DNA of 64,000 nucleotides, from NCBI GenBank assembly GCA_044222395.1, contig JBGANK010000003.1, positions 74,009 through 138,008 on the forward strand, read 5' to 3'. Numbering within the stretch: position 1 is the first letter of the stretch; each line of letters opens with the position of its first letter. The notes under the pieces are model-generated. The model did no database searches, was not told the origin of the DNA, and saw only the letters and a program-made list of their open reading frames with translations. Positions 1 through 7,589 of the stretch are shown in pieces. The stretch comes from JAEUMD01 sp044222395. GTDB taxonomy: Bacteria; Pseudomonadota; Alphaproteobacteria; Rhizobiales; Hyphomicrobiaceae. A program made the position numbers and the translations under genes.

Positions 1-125
1 CGATGCTGGACAAGCCCGATGATTCGTGGCATGTTCTTCCTATGTTCCAGAGCGGAACTCGACTGTTCTCCGGGAGTTCGTACCGCGTCTCTCTGCCAAG
101 CCCCCCGTTAGACGAGAGAGCCCCC

Positions 126-494
126 ATGCGCACGTTCCTGATCTCCTACGACCTAGCAAATCCAGTGCAGAACAAGCACGCGATCGCGCAATCCATTATG
201 TCAGCAGGCGAACGGTGGGCGCGACCGCTGGAGAGCACCTGGTACGTCACGTCGGAGGACGACGAGGCGAGTCTGGCCCAACGCCTCGGTCCGCTGCTCG
301 ACACCGATGACGGCCTGCTGATCCAGTCGGTTGACGAGCAAGCGGTGCTCACCAACACCTCGCTGCGCTGGTTCCGCCAGCGCCGTCAGGGTGCACCAGC
401 GTCCGGGATGCGCGGCAATGTGGTCGCCTTCCCGGCGCCGGTGCCCCCGGTTGCCGAGGTGGAGCCGGAGCTGCCGTTCGCCAAGGCGAGCTGA
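126..494 (+). CDS. SinR/Cas2-like small protein (first of a tandem pair)
   Basis: A 122-residue protein that starts MRTFLISYDLANP and contains LESTWYV and DDGLLIQSV. This strand-helix-strand layout, with an early YDL and a central WYV strand, is that of the ferredoxin-like Cas2/SinR-like small proteins found in many Alphaproteobacteria. The last 35 residues are a low-complexity Pro/Val/Glu tail. The ATG at 126 is preferred because it follows a purine-rich stretch and begins exactly at the first beta strand; an upstream in-frame ATG near position 4 would add unrelated sequence. A second protein of the same kind follows at 771. No repeat array or other cas gene is nearby, so a CRISPR role is not supported. 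The function is unknown; a nuclease or toxin-like activity would be inference only. Confidence 0.7.
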   Translation: MRTFLISYDLANPVQNKHAIAQSIMSAGERWARPLESTWYVTSEDDEASLAQRLGPLLDTDDGLLIQSVDEQAVLTNTSLRWFRQRRQGAPASGMRGNVVAFPAPVPPVAEVEPELPFAKAS

Positions 495-636
495 GCCGCC
501 CAGTTCGGATTTTCAATCGCGGTGTGTGGCGCGAACTGCGGTGTCTGCAACAGCGCTCTTTGCCCGCCGCGCCCAGTTCTTCGTGTCGAGTGACCTTGGT
601 CTTGTTGGTTTTCACGTCCCTGTCTCTTGTCCCCAG

Positions 637-678
637 CCCCTGCCGGCTCCGCCCCAACCCCAGAACAGCCGGCAGGGG
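637..678. terminator. Perfect 12-bp stem hairpin between the two Cas2-like genes
   Basis: CCCCTGCCGGCT at 637-648 is the exact reverse complement of AGCCGGCAGGGG at 667-678, with an 18-nt loop. There is no T-run after it, so it is either an attenuating hairpin or a processing site between the two small genes rather than a clear rho-independent terminator. Confidence 0.4.
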
Positions 679-770
679 ATCCCCGCTCCCCGCTGTATCC
701 CTCAGAATGCCGCGTGACTGAAATTTCCGACGCCGAGCTTCCCCCAAAAGCGCCCCCCGGAGTAGCCCCC

Positions 771-1100
771 ATGAAGACCTTCGCCTGCGCCTCAGCCCTC
801 CCCGAGACCAAAACCTATATCGTCACCCACACGCAAAAGGACCCCGCCCAGACCTATGGCCTGGTCGCCGAAGGCCTACGTCTGGTGTCCGCCGAGTGCA
901 CAAAAATAGACCGCAACGTCTGGCTGGTGCGCTCTGCGGCCAGTGCCGACGGTGTGGCCAATGCGGTGATGCCGGGTATCGGTCGCCGCGATGAAATCCG
1001 CGTCATGGAGGTGGGCGCGGAGATGGTCCACTATCAGGCCTCGCGCGTGTGGAACATGGCGCGGCTCGATGCTGACGAGTTGCTGGCGCTGCGGCACTGA
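771..1100 (+). CDS. SinR/Cas2-like small protein (second of a tandem pair)
   Basis: A 109-residue protein beginning MKTFACASALPETKTYIV. The segment KTYIVTHTQ, then DRNVWLVRS, then RDEIRVMEV reproduces the beta1, beta2 and beta3 strands of a small ferredoxin-like fold, matching the layout of the gene at 126 at low sequence identity. The two look like ancient paralogues or two members of one family. The ATG at 771 follows an agtagcccc leader; an upstream in-frame frame is open but lacks any conserved feature. A 13-bp hairpin about 90 bp downstream may end the transcript. The function is unknown. Confidence 0.6.
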   Translation: MKTFACASALPETKTYIVTHTQKDPAQTYGLVAEGLRLVSAECTKIDRNVWLVRSAASADGVANAVMPGIGRRDEIRVMEVGAEMVHYQASRVWNMARLDADELLALRH

Positions 1101-1189
1101 TCCGCGGCGCGAAGTCTCTTGATCGTCGCAGTTGGAAAGGCTGCAGCGCACCTCTGGCTTCGCACAACGCCAAGTAGCCAAACATGCAG

Positions 1190-1223
1190 GAAGGAGCGGC
1201 ACCACGCCCCGTGCCGCTCCTTC
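1190..1223 (+). terminator. 13-bp stem hairpin downstream of the second Cas2-like gene
   Basis: GAAGGAGCGGCAC (1190-1202) pairs perfectly with GTGCCGCTCCTTC (1211-1223) around an 8-nt loop. It is followed by gccattt, a weak T-run, about 90 bp after the stop at 1100. Confidence 0.5.
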
Positions 1224-1481
1224 GCCATTTCCGGGACTTGGCACTCGAAGCCAGCGCGGGCGTGAGGGGTGCACTTGATTTCAGGATCGATGCAATGGGC
1301 ATTTTCAGTGCCAGCAAGCGCCACGCGGCTACGGAACACGACTACCGGATCGGGCGGGAAGGCCAAGTCTATGAGATCGCGCTCGAACTCAAGTGGTGCG
1401 TGATCCGAATAGTTGTCATGGACCGTGCACGGAGGGCTGAACCGACGCGGCCACGACCTTCGCCGACCGTCGCAAATAGAA

Positions 1482-1506
1482 CGGCCGCAGCAGGGCGCTG
1501 CGGCCG
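1482..1506 (-). terminator. Probable terminator of the DUF2076 gene
   Basis: CGGCCGCAG (1482-1490) pairs with CTGCGGCCG (1498-1506) around a 7-nt loop. Read on the minus strand, the stem is followed by TTCTATTT. It lies about 60 bp downstream of the minus-strand stop at 1569. Confidence 0.5.
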
Positions 1507-1568
1507 CTGATCAGATTAGCTCAACGATTTCGGCGAAGTGCCGATTGGGCGGCTGGAGCGGTTAGCGG

Positions 1569-2222
1569 TCAAATGTCCATGCTGCCGCCATCACCGCCAT
1601 CACCGCCACCCCAATCCTGGTCAGAGTCATCGGCGGCGTCCTGCGCCAGCAGCTCGTCCTGCAATTCGTCCTGACTTCGGTCGGCGTCGGCCAGTGCGGC
1701 CTGATCCTCGCCTCTGTGATGCGCCTCGCTGGCGTGCGATGCGCTGCCGCCAAACAGGCTGCGGAGACTGTCCGCGGCGAGAATACCGCCGGCGACGCCG
1801 GCCGCGGTCGTCATAGCGGAGCGGAGGAAACCGCCACCAGACGCTGCAGGCGCTGAAGCTGCTGGTGGAGCAGCTGGAGGTGCAGCGGCTGGACCGCGAC
1901 CCCAAGGCGACAAGCCGGAGCGCTCTGCCGGTTCGGCTGCGCGGGCGCTTCCACCGAGCCTGCCCGACAGGAAGCTGCCGCCGCCGGCGCGTGCCGGGGC
2001 GGCGCCGTCGAGTTCCGCCTCCAGCCGCTGAATACGGTCGGAAGCCTCTTGCAGCTGATGCTCATAGACGAGCGCGGTCTGGACCAGCATGTAGGCGGCA
2101 TCGGGGATGTCACGAACGGCGCGCTGGATGAGGGCGTCGGCCTGGCGGTCCTTGGACGGCGGCCGCTGGCTCGCCAGCCGGTCGAACAGATCCTCGATCA
2201 TGCGTTGCTCGTCGGGTGTCAT
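1569..2222 (-). CDS. DUF2076 family protein
   Basis: A 217-residue protein. The N-terminus (MTPDEQRMIEDLFDRL, then SKDRQADALI and DAAYMLVQ) is the signature of the DUF2076 family. It is followed by a coiled-coil-like stretch around residues 45-75 and an Ala/Pro/Gly-rich linker. A short hydrophobic segment (TTAAGVAGGILAADSLRSLFGG) follows, and the tail is acidic and Gly-rich (DWGGGDGGDGG). Family members are thought to be cell-envelope associated; no biochemical role is established. The ATG at 2222 has a strong AGGAGGA ribosome site 8 nt upstream, which decides the start against an upstream in-frame ATG at 2246. Confidence 0.85.
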   Translation of the reverse strand: MTPDEQRMIEDLFDRLASQRPPSKDRQADALIQRAVRDIPDAAYMLVQTALVYEHQLQEASDRIQRLEAELDGAAPARAGGGSFLSGRLGGSARAAEPAERSGLSPWGRGPAAAPPAAPPAASAPAASGGGFLRSAMTTAAGVAGGILAADSLRSLFGGSASHASEAHHRGEDQAALADADRSQDELQDELLAQDAADDSDQDWGGGDGGDGGSMDI

Positions 2223-2355
2223 GACAGTTCCTCCTGTGGCCTGCACTAGCGAGCATTTGGGGCGGGATGGGGACGTTCACAAGGCGCATCGGGAGCAAAT
2301 TTGGTTCCGGCGCCTTAGTTTTTCCGCCGGGCAAGCTGTCGCGTCAGGTCGTCGT

Positions 2356-3291
2356 CTACCTGCGCTTTGCCACCAGCACGATGGGCAAACCCCAGCGGCG
2401 TTGGCCAATAGCGTGGGTGAGCAATATGATGTCTTCACCGCGTGTCTGTGTCTCCCAGCGGCCGCAAAAGCTACGGGTGTAACTGCCTGCGCGCACGGCC
2501 TGACAGGCCGGCGGGCCGCCGTCGAGATTGAGAGCACGAACGAGCTCGACCGGTGCCGTTTGAAGGAACGCCGCCAGCCTGTCGAGCGAAAAGAAGGCTT
2601 CCATCGTCGTCCCGAACACAATGCGCCCGCTGCGGTCCTCGGCTAGGAACGAGCGATTGGCAAGCCAGCGTGGATCCGAACGACCGGCCCGGCTGCTGCC
2701 GTCCTTATCGATGAGCAGTGGAAAGTTGACGAACGCATTTTCGGCGCGTGCGAGTTCGTGCTCCCAATTGCTGCCAGCGAGATCGACGACGGTTGCCGTT
2801 GCCCCGCTGGCGAGGAATGCGCCGTGGCGTGCAGCGTAGCTTTCAGGTCCCAGCCGCCTGCCGTTCGAGACGAGCGGCGTAGCGGGCGCGCCGTAGCGGT
2901 CATAGTAGCTGCCATTGATCGCAAACACCGCACCGGTTTCGCCGATCCAGTCGTCGATTTCGCGGTTTCCAGGCGGGTGATTGAGCACTTCAATCCGGAA
3001 CCGAGTCGGATCGATACGCGTGAGCAGGATGCGGTCGACTTCGACGTTGTCCGCCAGCACCGGCAGCTCGCCGACCTCAAGGCCCTGTTCGAGTGCGTGC
3101 CATTCGACCGCACCGGATTTGACAGCAGGCACCGGGAGGGAGAGCGCTGTGCGCATTGCGGGAGAGATGCGCAGATCGGTGCGCGAAACCACCGTCCAGA
3201 TCGTCCCGCCCCGGCGCAGGACCACGTTGAAACCGTACCAGCCCGCGTAGAGATACATCGCGAAGGCGCCTGCGACTGCAGCCAACAGCAC
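2356..3291 (-). CDS. Phosphodiester glycosidase (NAGPA-type) family protein
   Basis: A 311-residue protein with an N-terminal membrane anchor (LLAAVAGAFAMYLYAGW). The lumenal or periplasmic domain belongs to the phosphodiester glycosidase family (formerly DUF2233). Seen motifs are FAINGSYYDRYG, the SNGRRLGPES loop, and the C-terminal ALNLDGGPPACQ, equivalent to the conserved LDGGxS element. Family members remove sugar caps from phosphodiesters or act on exopolysaccharide; the substrate here is unknown. The start is uncertain: GTG at 3291 is used, but initiation a few codons upstream is possible because the gene begins 33 bp after the hisH stop. It is likely the last gene of the hisB-hisH transcript. 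Confidence 0.8.
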   Translation of the reverse strand: MLLAAVAGAFAMYLYAGWYGFNVVLRRGGTIWTVVSRTDLRISPAMRTALSLPVPAVKSGAVEWHALEQGLEVGELPVLADNVEVDRILLTRIDPTRFRIEVLNHPPGNREIDDWIGETGAVFAINGSYYDRYGAPATPLVSNGRRLGPESYAARHGAFLASGATATVVDLAGSNWEHELARAENAFVNFPLLIDKDGSSRAGRSDPRWLANRSFLAEDRSGRIVFGTTMEAFFSLDRLAAFLQTAPVELVRALNLDGGPPACQAVRAGSYTRSFCGRWETQTRGEDIILLTHAIGQRRWGLPIVLVAKRR

Positions 3292-3324
3292 GCCAGCTGC
3301 AATATTTCTGGCCGCGATTCTCAG

Positions 3325-3978
3325 TCACGGCCTCCACTTGAGGAAGTTGGCGATCAGCTTCAGGCCGAGGCTCTGGCTTTTCTCGGGATGAAACTGAGTG
3401 CCGGCCATGTTGTCCTTGGCGACAAATGCGGTGATCGGGCCGCCGTAGTTGGTGCACGCCACGACATTCGCCTCGCTTGCCGCGACGAAGTGATAGGAGT
3501 GCACGAAATAGGCGTGCAAGCCGTTGGGACCGGTCGGTATGCCGGCGAGCAGCGCGTGCGGGGTGACGACGTCCAAGGTGTTCCAGCCCATGTGCGGGAT
3601 CTTGAGCGAAGGATCACGTGGCTCAATCGCGCGCACCTCGCCCTTGATCCAGCCCAACCCGTCCGTCACCTCGAACTCGCGGCCGCGCTCGCTCATCAGC
3701 TGCATGCCGACGCAGATGCCGAAGAACGGGTGGCCCTTGACGCGCACCGCTTCCTCGAGCGCGTCGCGCATTCCCGGCACGGATTCCAGTCCGCGCTTGC
3801 AATCCGCATAGGCGCCTACGCCCGGCAGCACAACGCGATCGGCCTTCGCCACAACTTCGGGCATTGAGGTGAGCACGGGCTCCAGGGCACTGCCGCTTTC
3901 GCGGGCGGCGCGTTCGAACGCCTTCAATGCCGAATGAAGATTGCCCGACCCGTAGTCGATGATGGCAACTTGCTGCAT
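3325..3978 (-). CDS. hisH: Imidazole glycerol phosphate synthase, glutaminase subunit HisH
   Basis: HisH hydrolyses glutamine and channels ammonia to HisF, which makes imidazole glycerol phosphate and AICAR in histidine synthesis. The 217-residue length is normal. Visible features are IIDYGSGNL at the N-terminus, the class I amidotransferase nucleophile in FFGICVGMQ (Cys89), PHMGWN, and the catalytic His/Glu in QFHPEKS (His197, Glu199). It follows hisB and the DUF2628 gene on the minus strand. Unlike the usual hisBHAF order, neither hisA nor hisF follows; a glycosidase gene does, so HisF must be encoded elsewhere. Confidence 0.97.
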   Translation of the reverse strand: MQQVAIIDYGSGNLHSALKAFERAARESGSALEPVLTSMPEVVAKADRVVLPGVGAYADCKRGLESVPGMRDALEEAVRVKGHPFFGICVGMQLMSERGREFEVTDGLGWIKGEVRAIEPRDPSLKIPHMGWNTLDVVTPHALLAGIPTGPNGLHAYFVHSYHFVAASEANVVACTNYGGPITAFVAKDNMAGTQFHPEKSQSLGLKLIANFLKWRP

Positions 3979-3987
3979 GAACCGGGA

Positions 3988-4479
3988 TCAACCCTTGCGC
4001 AAGCGGGGAAGGAATTCCTGCATGAGGTGCTTCATGGAGACCAGACCCGTCGACGGTGCGGGCTGCGAAGCATCCGCGGGTCGAACGCGCGGCTCGCTCT
4101 TCAGCCAGCCTTCGAAAAAGCGCCTCTCACTATCTTCGATGCCGCGACCGGAGACCGAGCCCAGCGACGTCCAGCCGTCGGCATCGAGCTTCGTTGTGCG
4201 CAGCCAATGCGCCTCGAAACCAAGAATGACGTTGAGCGCGAACATCATGATGGAAAAGAGCGCGTCGGCCAGGCCTAACGCCGCAAGCACCAGATAGATG
4301 AGCCCGAGCAAGGCGACGTAGCCGGCGGCCGCCAGCCACAGGCGGTTGGCGAGCAGCCAGAGCGGCCCGAACAGGAATGCACTCCAGGTGAAGCCGTCCT
4401 TAACAAATACCATCGACTCGGCGTGATCGATGCGATCAGCCGGCGGAGCTGGCGGCTCGTGGATGGTATAGGCGGTCAT
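3988..4479 (-). CDS. DUF2628 membrane protein
   Basis: A 163-residue protein beginning MTAYTIHEPPAPP, typical of the DUF2628 family. It contains VKDGFTWSAFLFGPLWLL and then two or three hydrophobic helices covering roughly residues 40-105 (WLAAAGYVALLGLIYLVLAALG and ALFSIMMFALNVILGF). The tail is soluble and basic. The function is unknown. An alternative ATG at 4518 overlaps the hisB stop as ATGA, which would couple translation, but adds 13 residues not expected for the family. It is commonly found between hisB and hisH in Rhizobiales, and sits 9 bp upstream of hisH here, so it is probably cotranscribed. Confidence 0.85.
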   Translation of the reverse strand: MTAYTIHEPPAPPADRIDHAESMVFVKDGFTWSAFLFGPLWLLANRLWLAAAGYVALLGLIYLVLAALGLADALFSIMMFALNVILGFEAHWLRTTKLDADGWTSLGSVSGRGIEDSERRFFEGWLKSEPRVRPADASQPAPSTGLVSMKHLMQEFLPRLRKG

Positions 4480-4514
4480 GCTCTTCTGGGTCCGAAACGG
4501 CCATACTGTGACAA

Positions 4515-5111
4515 TCATCCGTTAAGGGTTCCTTTCGTCGAGGGGATCCGACCCGACTGACGCGGATCAAGGCTCACAGCCTGACGCAAGGCGCGCGCCA
4601 AGCCCTTATAGCAGGTCTCGGCGATGTGGTGGTTGTTCTCGCCGTAGAGGTTCTGGATATGCAGCGTGATTCCAGCATTCTGGGCGAATGCCTGGAACCA
4701 CTCGCGGAACAGCTCGGTATCCATCTCGCCGACCTTTGGACGGGTGAACTCGACGTTCCAGATGAGGTAGGGCCGGCCGGAGACGTCGATGGCGACGCGG
4801 GTCATGGTCTCGTCCATCGGCAGGTGGACGTCGGCATAGCGGGTGATGCCGAGCTTGTCGCCCATGGCCTTGGCCACTGCCTGGCCCAGCACGATGCCGG
4901 AATCCTCAGCCGTGTGGTGGTCGTCGATGTGGAGGTCGCCCTTCGCCCTCAGCTTGATGTCGATGAGGCTATGGCGGGCGAGTTGCTCCAGCATGTGGTC
5001 GAGGAAGCCGATGCCGGTCGATATGTCGTAGGTACCGGAGCCGTCGAGGTCGATCTCGGCGGTGATATCGGTTTCCTTGGTCTTGCGCTCGATCTTGGCT
5101 TTGCGGCTCAC
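4515..5111 (-). CDS. hisB: Imidazoleglycerol-phosphate dehydratase
   Basis: HisB dehydrates imidazole glycerol phosphate to imidazole acetol phosphate in histidine synthesis and uses two Mn ions. The 198-residue monofunctional form is complete. Metal-ligand motifs are visible: GIGFLDHMLEQLARHS, DLHIDDHHTAEDSGI near residues 60-75, and ENNHHIAETCYKGLARALR near 160-175. The gene is divergent from hslV, separated by about 160 bp that must contain both promoters, and starts the minus-strand his cluster. Confidence 0.98.
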   Translation of the reverse strand: MSRKAKIERKTKETDITAEIDLDGSGTYDISTGIGFLDHMLEQLARHSLIDIKLRAKGDLHIDDHHTAEDSGIVLGQAVAKAMGDKLGITRYADVHLPMDETMTRVAIDVSGRPYLIWNVEFTRPKVGEMDTELFREWFQAFAQNAGITLHIQNLYGENNHHIAETCYKGLARALRQAVSLDPRQSGRIPSTKGTLNG

Positions 5112-5271
5112 GGGCGGTCCCTCGCTCAGTTTCTTGCCCTCGTCGCCTCAAGCGTTTATCAGCTCGGGCGACTGCCTGCCAGCCTTTGCCTTGGCGCCAA
5201 ACAGCGCGCCGCGGCTTGAAAGTTGGTTGCCCAAATCCTTAATTCCCAGAGCATCCGGTCCCGATGAGCCC

Positions 5272-5844
5272 ATGACCCAAGTCTCACAATCCTCCACTGA
5301 CGCCTCACAATGGCACGGCACGACGATCGTCACCGTGCGCAAGGGTGGACAGGTGGTGATCGCCGGCGACGGGCAGGTCAGCCTGGGGCAGACCATCATC
5401 AAGGCCAATGCCCGGAAAGTGCGCCGGCTCGGCAAAGGCGACGTGATCGGCGGGTTCGCGGGCGCAACCGCGGACGCCTTCACCCTGTTCGAACGTCTTG
5501 AAGCCAAGCTGGAGCAATATCCGGGCCAGCTGATGCGGGCTGCGGTAGAACTGGCCAAGGACTGGCGCACCGACCGCTACCTGCGACGGCTGGAAGCGAT
5601 GATGATCGTTGCAGATGCGACGACGACCCTGGTACTGACGGGCACGGGCGACGTGCTGGAGCCGGAAGCGCACATCATGGGCATCGGCTCGGGCGGCAAC
5701 TACGCGCTGGCTGCCGCCAAAGCGCTTGCCGATCAGCCGCTGTCGGCGGAGGAAATCGCACGGCGCGCGATGAGTATCGCGGCGGAGATCTGTGTCTATA
5801 CCAATGCCAATGTCCTGGTGGAAAGCCTAGCGTCGAGCCGATGA
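5272..5844 (+). CDS. hslV: ATP-dependent protease proteolytic subunit HslV
   Basis: HslV is the Thr-protease core of the HslUV (ClpQY) complex that degrades unfolded proteins. The protein has 190 residues; the segment WHGTTIVTVRKGGQVVIAGD places the catalytic Thr at residue 17, implying removal of a 16-residue propeptide. Other family segments are GDGQVSLGQTIIKANARKVR, GFAGATADAFTLFERLE and MGIGSGGNYALAAAKAL. The ATG at 5272 gives an ordinary alphaproteobacterial propeptide. The stop overlaps the following ATG as ATGA, coupling it to the SMR gene placed before hslU. Confidence 0.98.
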   Translation: MTQVSQSSTDASQWHGTTIVTVRKGGQVVIAGDGQVSLGQTIIKANARKVRRLGKGDVIGGFAGATADAFTLFERLEAKLEQYPGQLMRAAVELAKDWRTDRYLRRLEAMMIVADATTTLVLTGTGDVLEPEAHIMGIGSGGNYALAAAKALADQPLSAEEIARRAMSIAAEICVYTNANVLVESLASSR

Positions 5845-6176
5845 GCAACGTCGTCATATCCTGGATTTATCTGCTCATAGCGGGCGCATTTGAAATCCTC
5901 ACCACAACCATGTTCCGCTACACCGACGGCATGACGCGGATCGCGCCGACGCTCGGCTTTTTCGCGCTCGGGCTGATGAGCCTGTTCTTTCTCAACAAGT
6001 CGCTGGCGGGCATTCCACTGGGTACGGCCTACGCGGTGTGGACGGGATTGGGTGCAGCGGGCACTGCAATTCTCGGCATTGCCTTTTACCACGAGCCGAC
6101 CAGCACGGCGCGACTGGTGCTGCTGACGATCCTTGTCGGCGCCATCGTGGGGCTCAAGTTCGTCTCGCCGGAATAG
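5841..6176 (+). CDS. SMR family transporter, SugE/Gdx-like
   Basis: A 111-residue protein with four hydrophobic helices. The membrane-embedded glutamate is in LLIAGAFEI (Glu18). The signature GTAYAVWTGLGAAGTAILGI closely resembles the SugE/Gdx (guanidinium exporter) branch of the small multidrug resistance family rather than EmrE. It acts as a dual-topology dimer in the inner membrane and exchanges substrate for protons. No guanidine riboswitch was recognised ahead of it. It is embedded between hslV (ATGA overlap) and hslU (26 bp gap), so it must be expressed with the protease. Confidence 0.9.
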   Translation: MSNVVISWIYLLIAGAFEILTTTMFRYTDGMTRIAPTLGFFALGLMSLFFLNKSLAGIPLGTAYAVWTGLGAAGTAILGIAFYHEPTSTARLVLLTILVGAIVGLKFVSPE

Positions 6177-6202
6177 CGACGACGACCAGGACGAAGGAAG
6201 AC

Positions 6203-7516
6203 ATGACCAGTTTCTCCCCCCGCGAAATCGTCTCGGAGCTCGATCGCTACATCGTCGGTCAAGCCGATGCGAAACGCGCGGTTGCGATTGCGCTCAGGAA
6301 CCGCTGGCGGCGGCAGCAGCTTGCCGAAGATCTCAAGGACGAGGTGCTGCCCAAGAACATCCTGATGATCGGGCCGACCGGCGTCGGCAAGACGGAGATC
6401 TCGCGCCGTCTTGCACGACTTGCTGGCGCGCCCTTCCTCAAGGTGGAGGCGACCAAGTTCACCGAGGTCGGCTATGTCGGCCGCGATGTCGAGCAGATCG
6501 TGCGCGATCTCGTCGAAGTTTCGATTGCGCTGGTGCGCGAGACGAAGCGCAAGGAGGTGCGCGCCAAGGCCGAGAAGGCGGCGGAGGAGCGCGTGCTCGA
6601 TGCCCTGGTCGGACCCAACGCGTCGCCGGGCACGCGCGATACCTTTCGCAAGAAGCTGCGCACCGGTGAACTCAACGACAAGGAGATCGAGATCCAGGTG
6701 TCGGAAAGTGCAGCGGGCATGCCGATGTTCGAGATCCCGGGCATGCCGGGCGCGTCGATGGGCGCGATCAACATCTCCGACATGCTCGGCAAGGCATTCG
6801 GCCAGCGCAGCAAGCCGCGGCGCGTGACCGTTTCCGGCAGCTATGACGTCCTGATCCAGGAGGAGAGCGACAAGCTGATCGACGGCGACCAGATCACCGC
6901 CGAAGCGATCCGCGCGGTGGAGAACGACGGCATCGTGTTCCTCGACGAGATCGACAAGATCTGCTCGCGTTCGGACGCCGTGCGGGGCGGCGCCGACGTT
7001 TCGCGCGAAGGCGTGCAACGCGATCTGCTGCCGTTGATCGAGGGCACCACGGTCGCCACCAAGCACGGGCCTGTGAAGACGGACCATGTGTTGTTCATCG
7101 CCTCGGGTGCCTTTCACGTCGCCAAGCCCGCCGATCTGCTACCCGAGCTGCAGGGACGTCTGCCGATCCGCGTGGAACTGACGGCACTCACTCGCGACGA
7201 CTTCCGCCGCATCCTGACGGAGCCGGAAGCCAATCTCATCAAACAGGCCGTCGCTTTGCTGGCGACGGAGGGTGTCACGCTCGCATTTACCGACGACGCC
7301 ATCGACGCGCTCGCCGACATGGCGGTGTCGGTCAACTCCAGCGTGGAGAACATCGGCGCGCGGCGGCTGCAAACGGTGATCGAGCGGGTTCTGGAGGAGA
7401 TCTCGTTCGAGGCCTCCGACAAGGCCGGGCAGACGGTGACGATCGACAAGGCCTACGTCGAAGGGCGCATCGGCGATCTCGCCCGCAACGCGGACCTTTC
7501 CAAGTTCATCCTGTAG
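6203..7516 (+). CDS. hslU: ATP-dependent protease ATPase subunit HslU
   Basis: HslU is the AAA+ unfoldase ring that feeds substrates into HslV. The 437-residue length is typical. It starts MTSFSPREIVSELDRYIVGQ. Walker A is GPTGVGKT (57-64), followed by VGYVGRDVEQIVRDL. Walker B is GIVFLDEIDKI, and the sensor region contains GAFHVAKPADLLPELQGRLPIRVEL. The C-terminal LSKFIL tail is the segment that inserts into HslV. It is third in the hslV-SMR-hslU operon, preceded by a GAAGGAAG ribosome site. Confidence 0.98.
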   Translation: MTSFSPREIVSELDRYIVGQADAKRAVAIALRNRWRRQQLAEDLKDEVLPKNILMIGPTGVGKTEISRRLARLAGAPFLKVEATKFTEVGYVGRDVEQIVRDLVEVSIALVRETKRKEVRAKAEKAAEERVLDALVGPNASPGTRDTFRKKLRTGELNDKEIEIQVSESAAGMPMFEIPGMPGASMGAINISDMLGKAFGQRSKPRRVTVSGSYDVLIQEESDKLIDGDQITAEAIRAVENDGIVFLDEIDKICSRSDAVRGGADVSREGVQRDLLPLIEGTTVATKHGPVKTDHVLFIASGAFHVAKPADLLPELQGRLPIRVELTALTRDDFRRILTEPEANLIKQAVALLATEGVTLAFTDDAIDALADMAVSVNSSVENIGARRLQTVIERVLEEISFEASDKAGQTVTIDKAYVEGRIGDLARNADLSKFIL

Positions 7517-7589
7517 GAAGGCCCGCGACAGTAGAGTGCGGAAGGTGTGCTAACCTCTCGGCCATTGCACATTCGCCGTAGCGCCCGCC

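Larger units (their letters stand above)
1101..1568. other. Intergenic region with two hairpins, no convincing gene
   Basis: The 468-bp gap between convergent genes has only poor open frames without ribosome sites or recognisable protein sequence. It holds the hairpins at 1190-1223 and 1482-1506 that probably end transcription from each side. Confidence 0.6.

Noticed and set aside
1184..1510. 108-codon plus-strand open frame
   Set aside because: It begins inside a terminator-like hairpin, lacks a ribosome site and shows no conserved protein features.
5841..6176. Guanidine riboswitch control of the SMR gene
   Set aside because: The SMR start overlaps the hslV stop, leaving no leader in which a riboswitch could fold.
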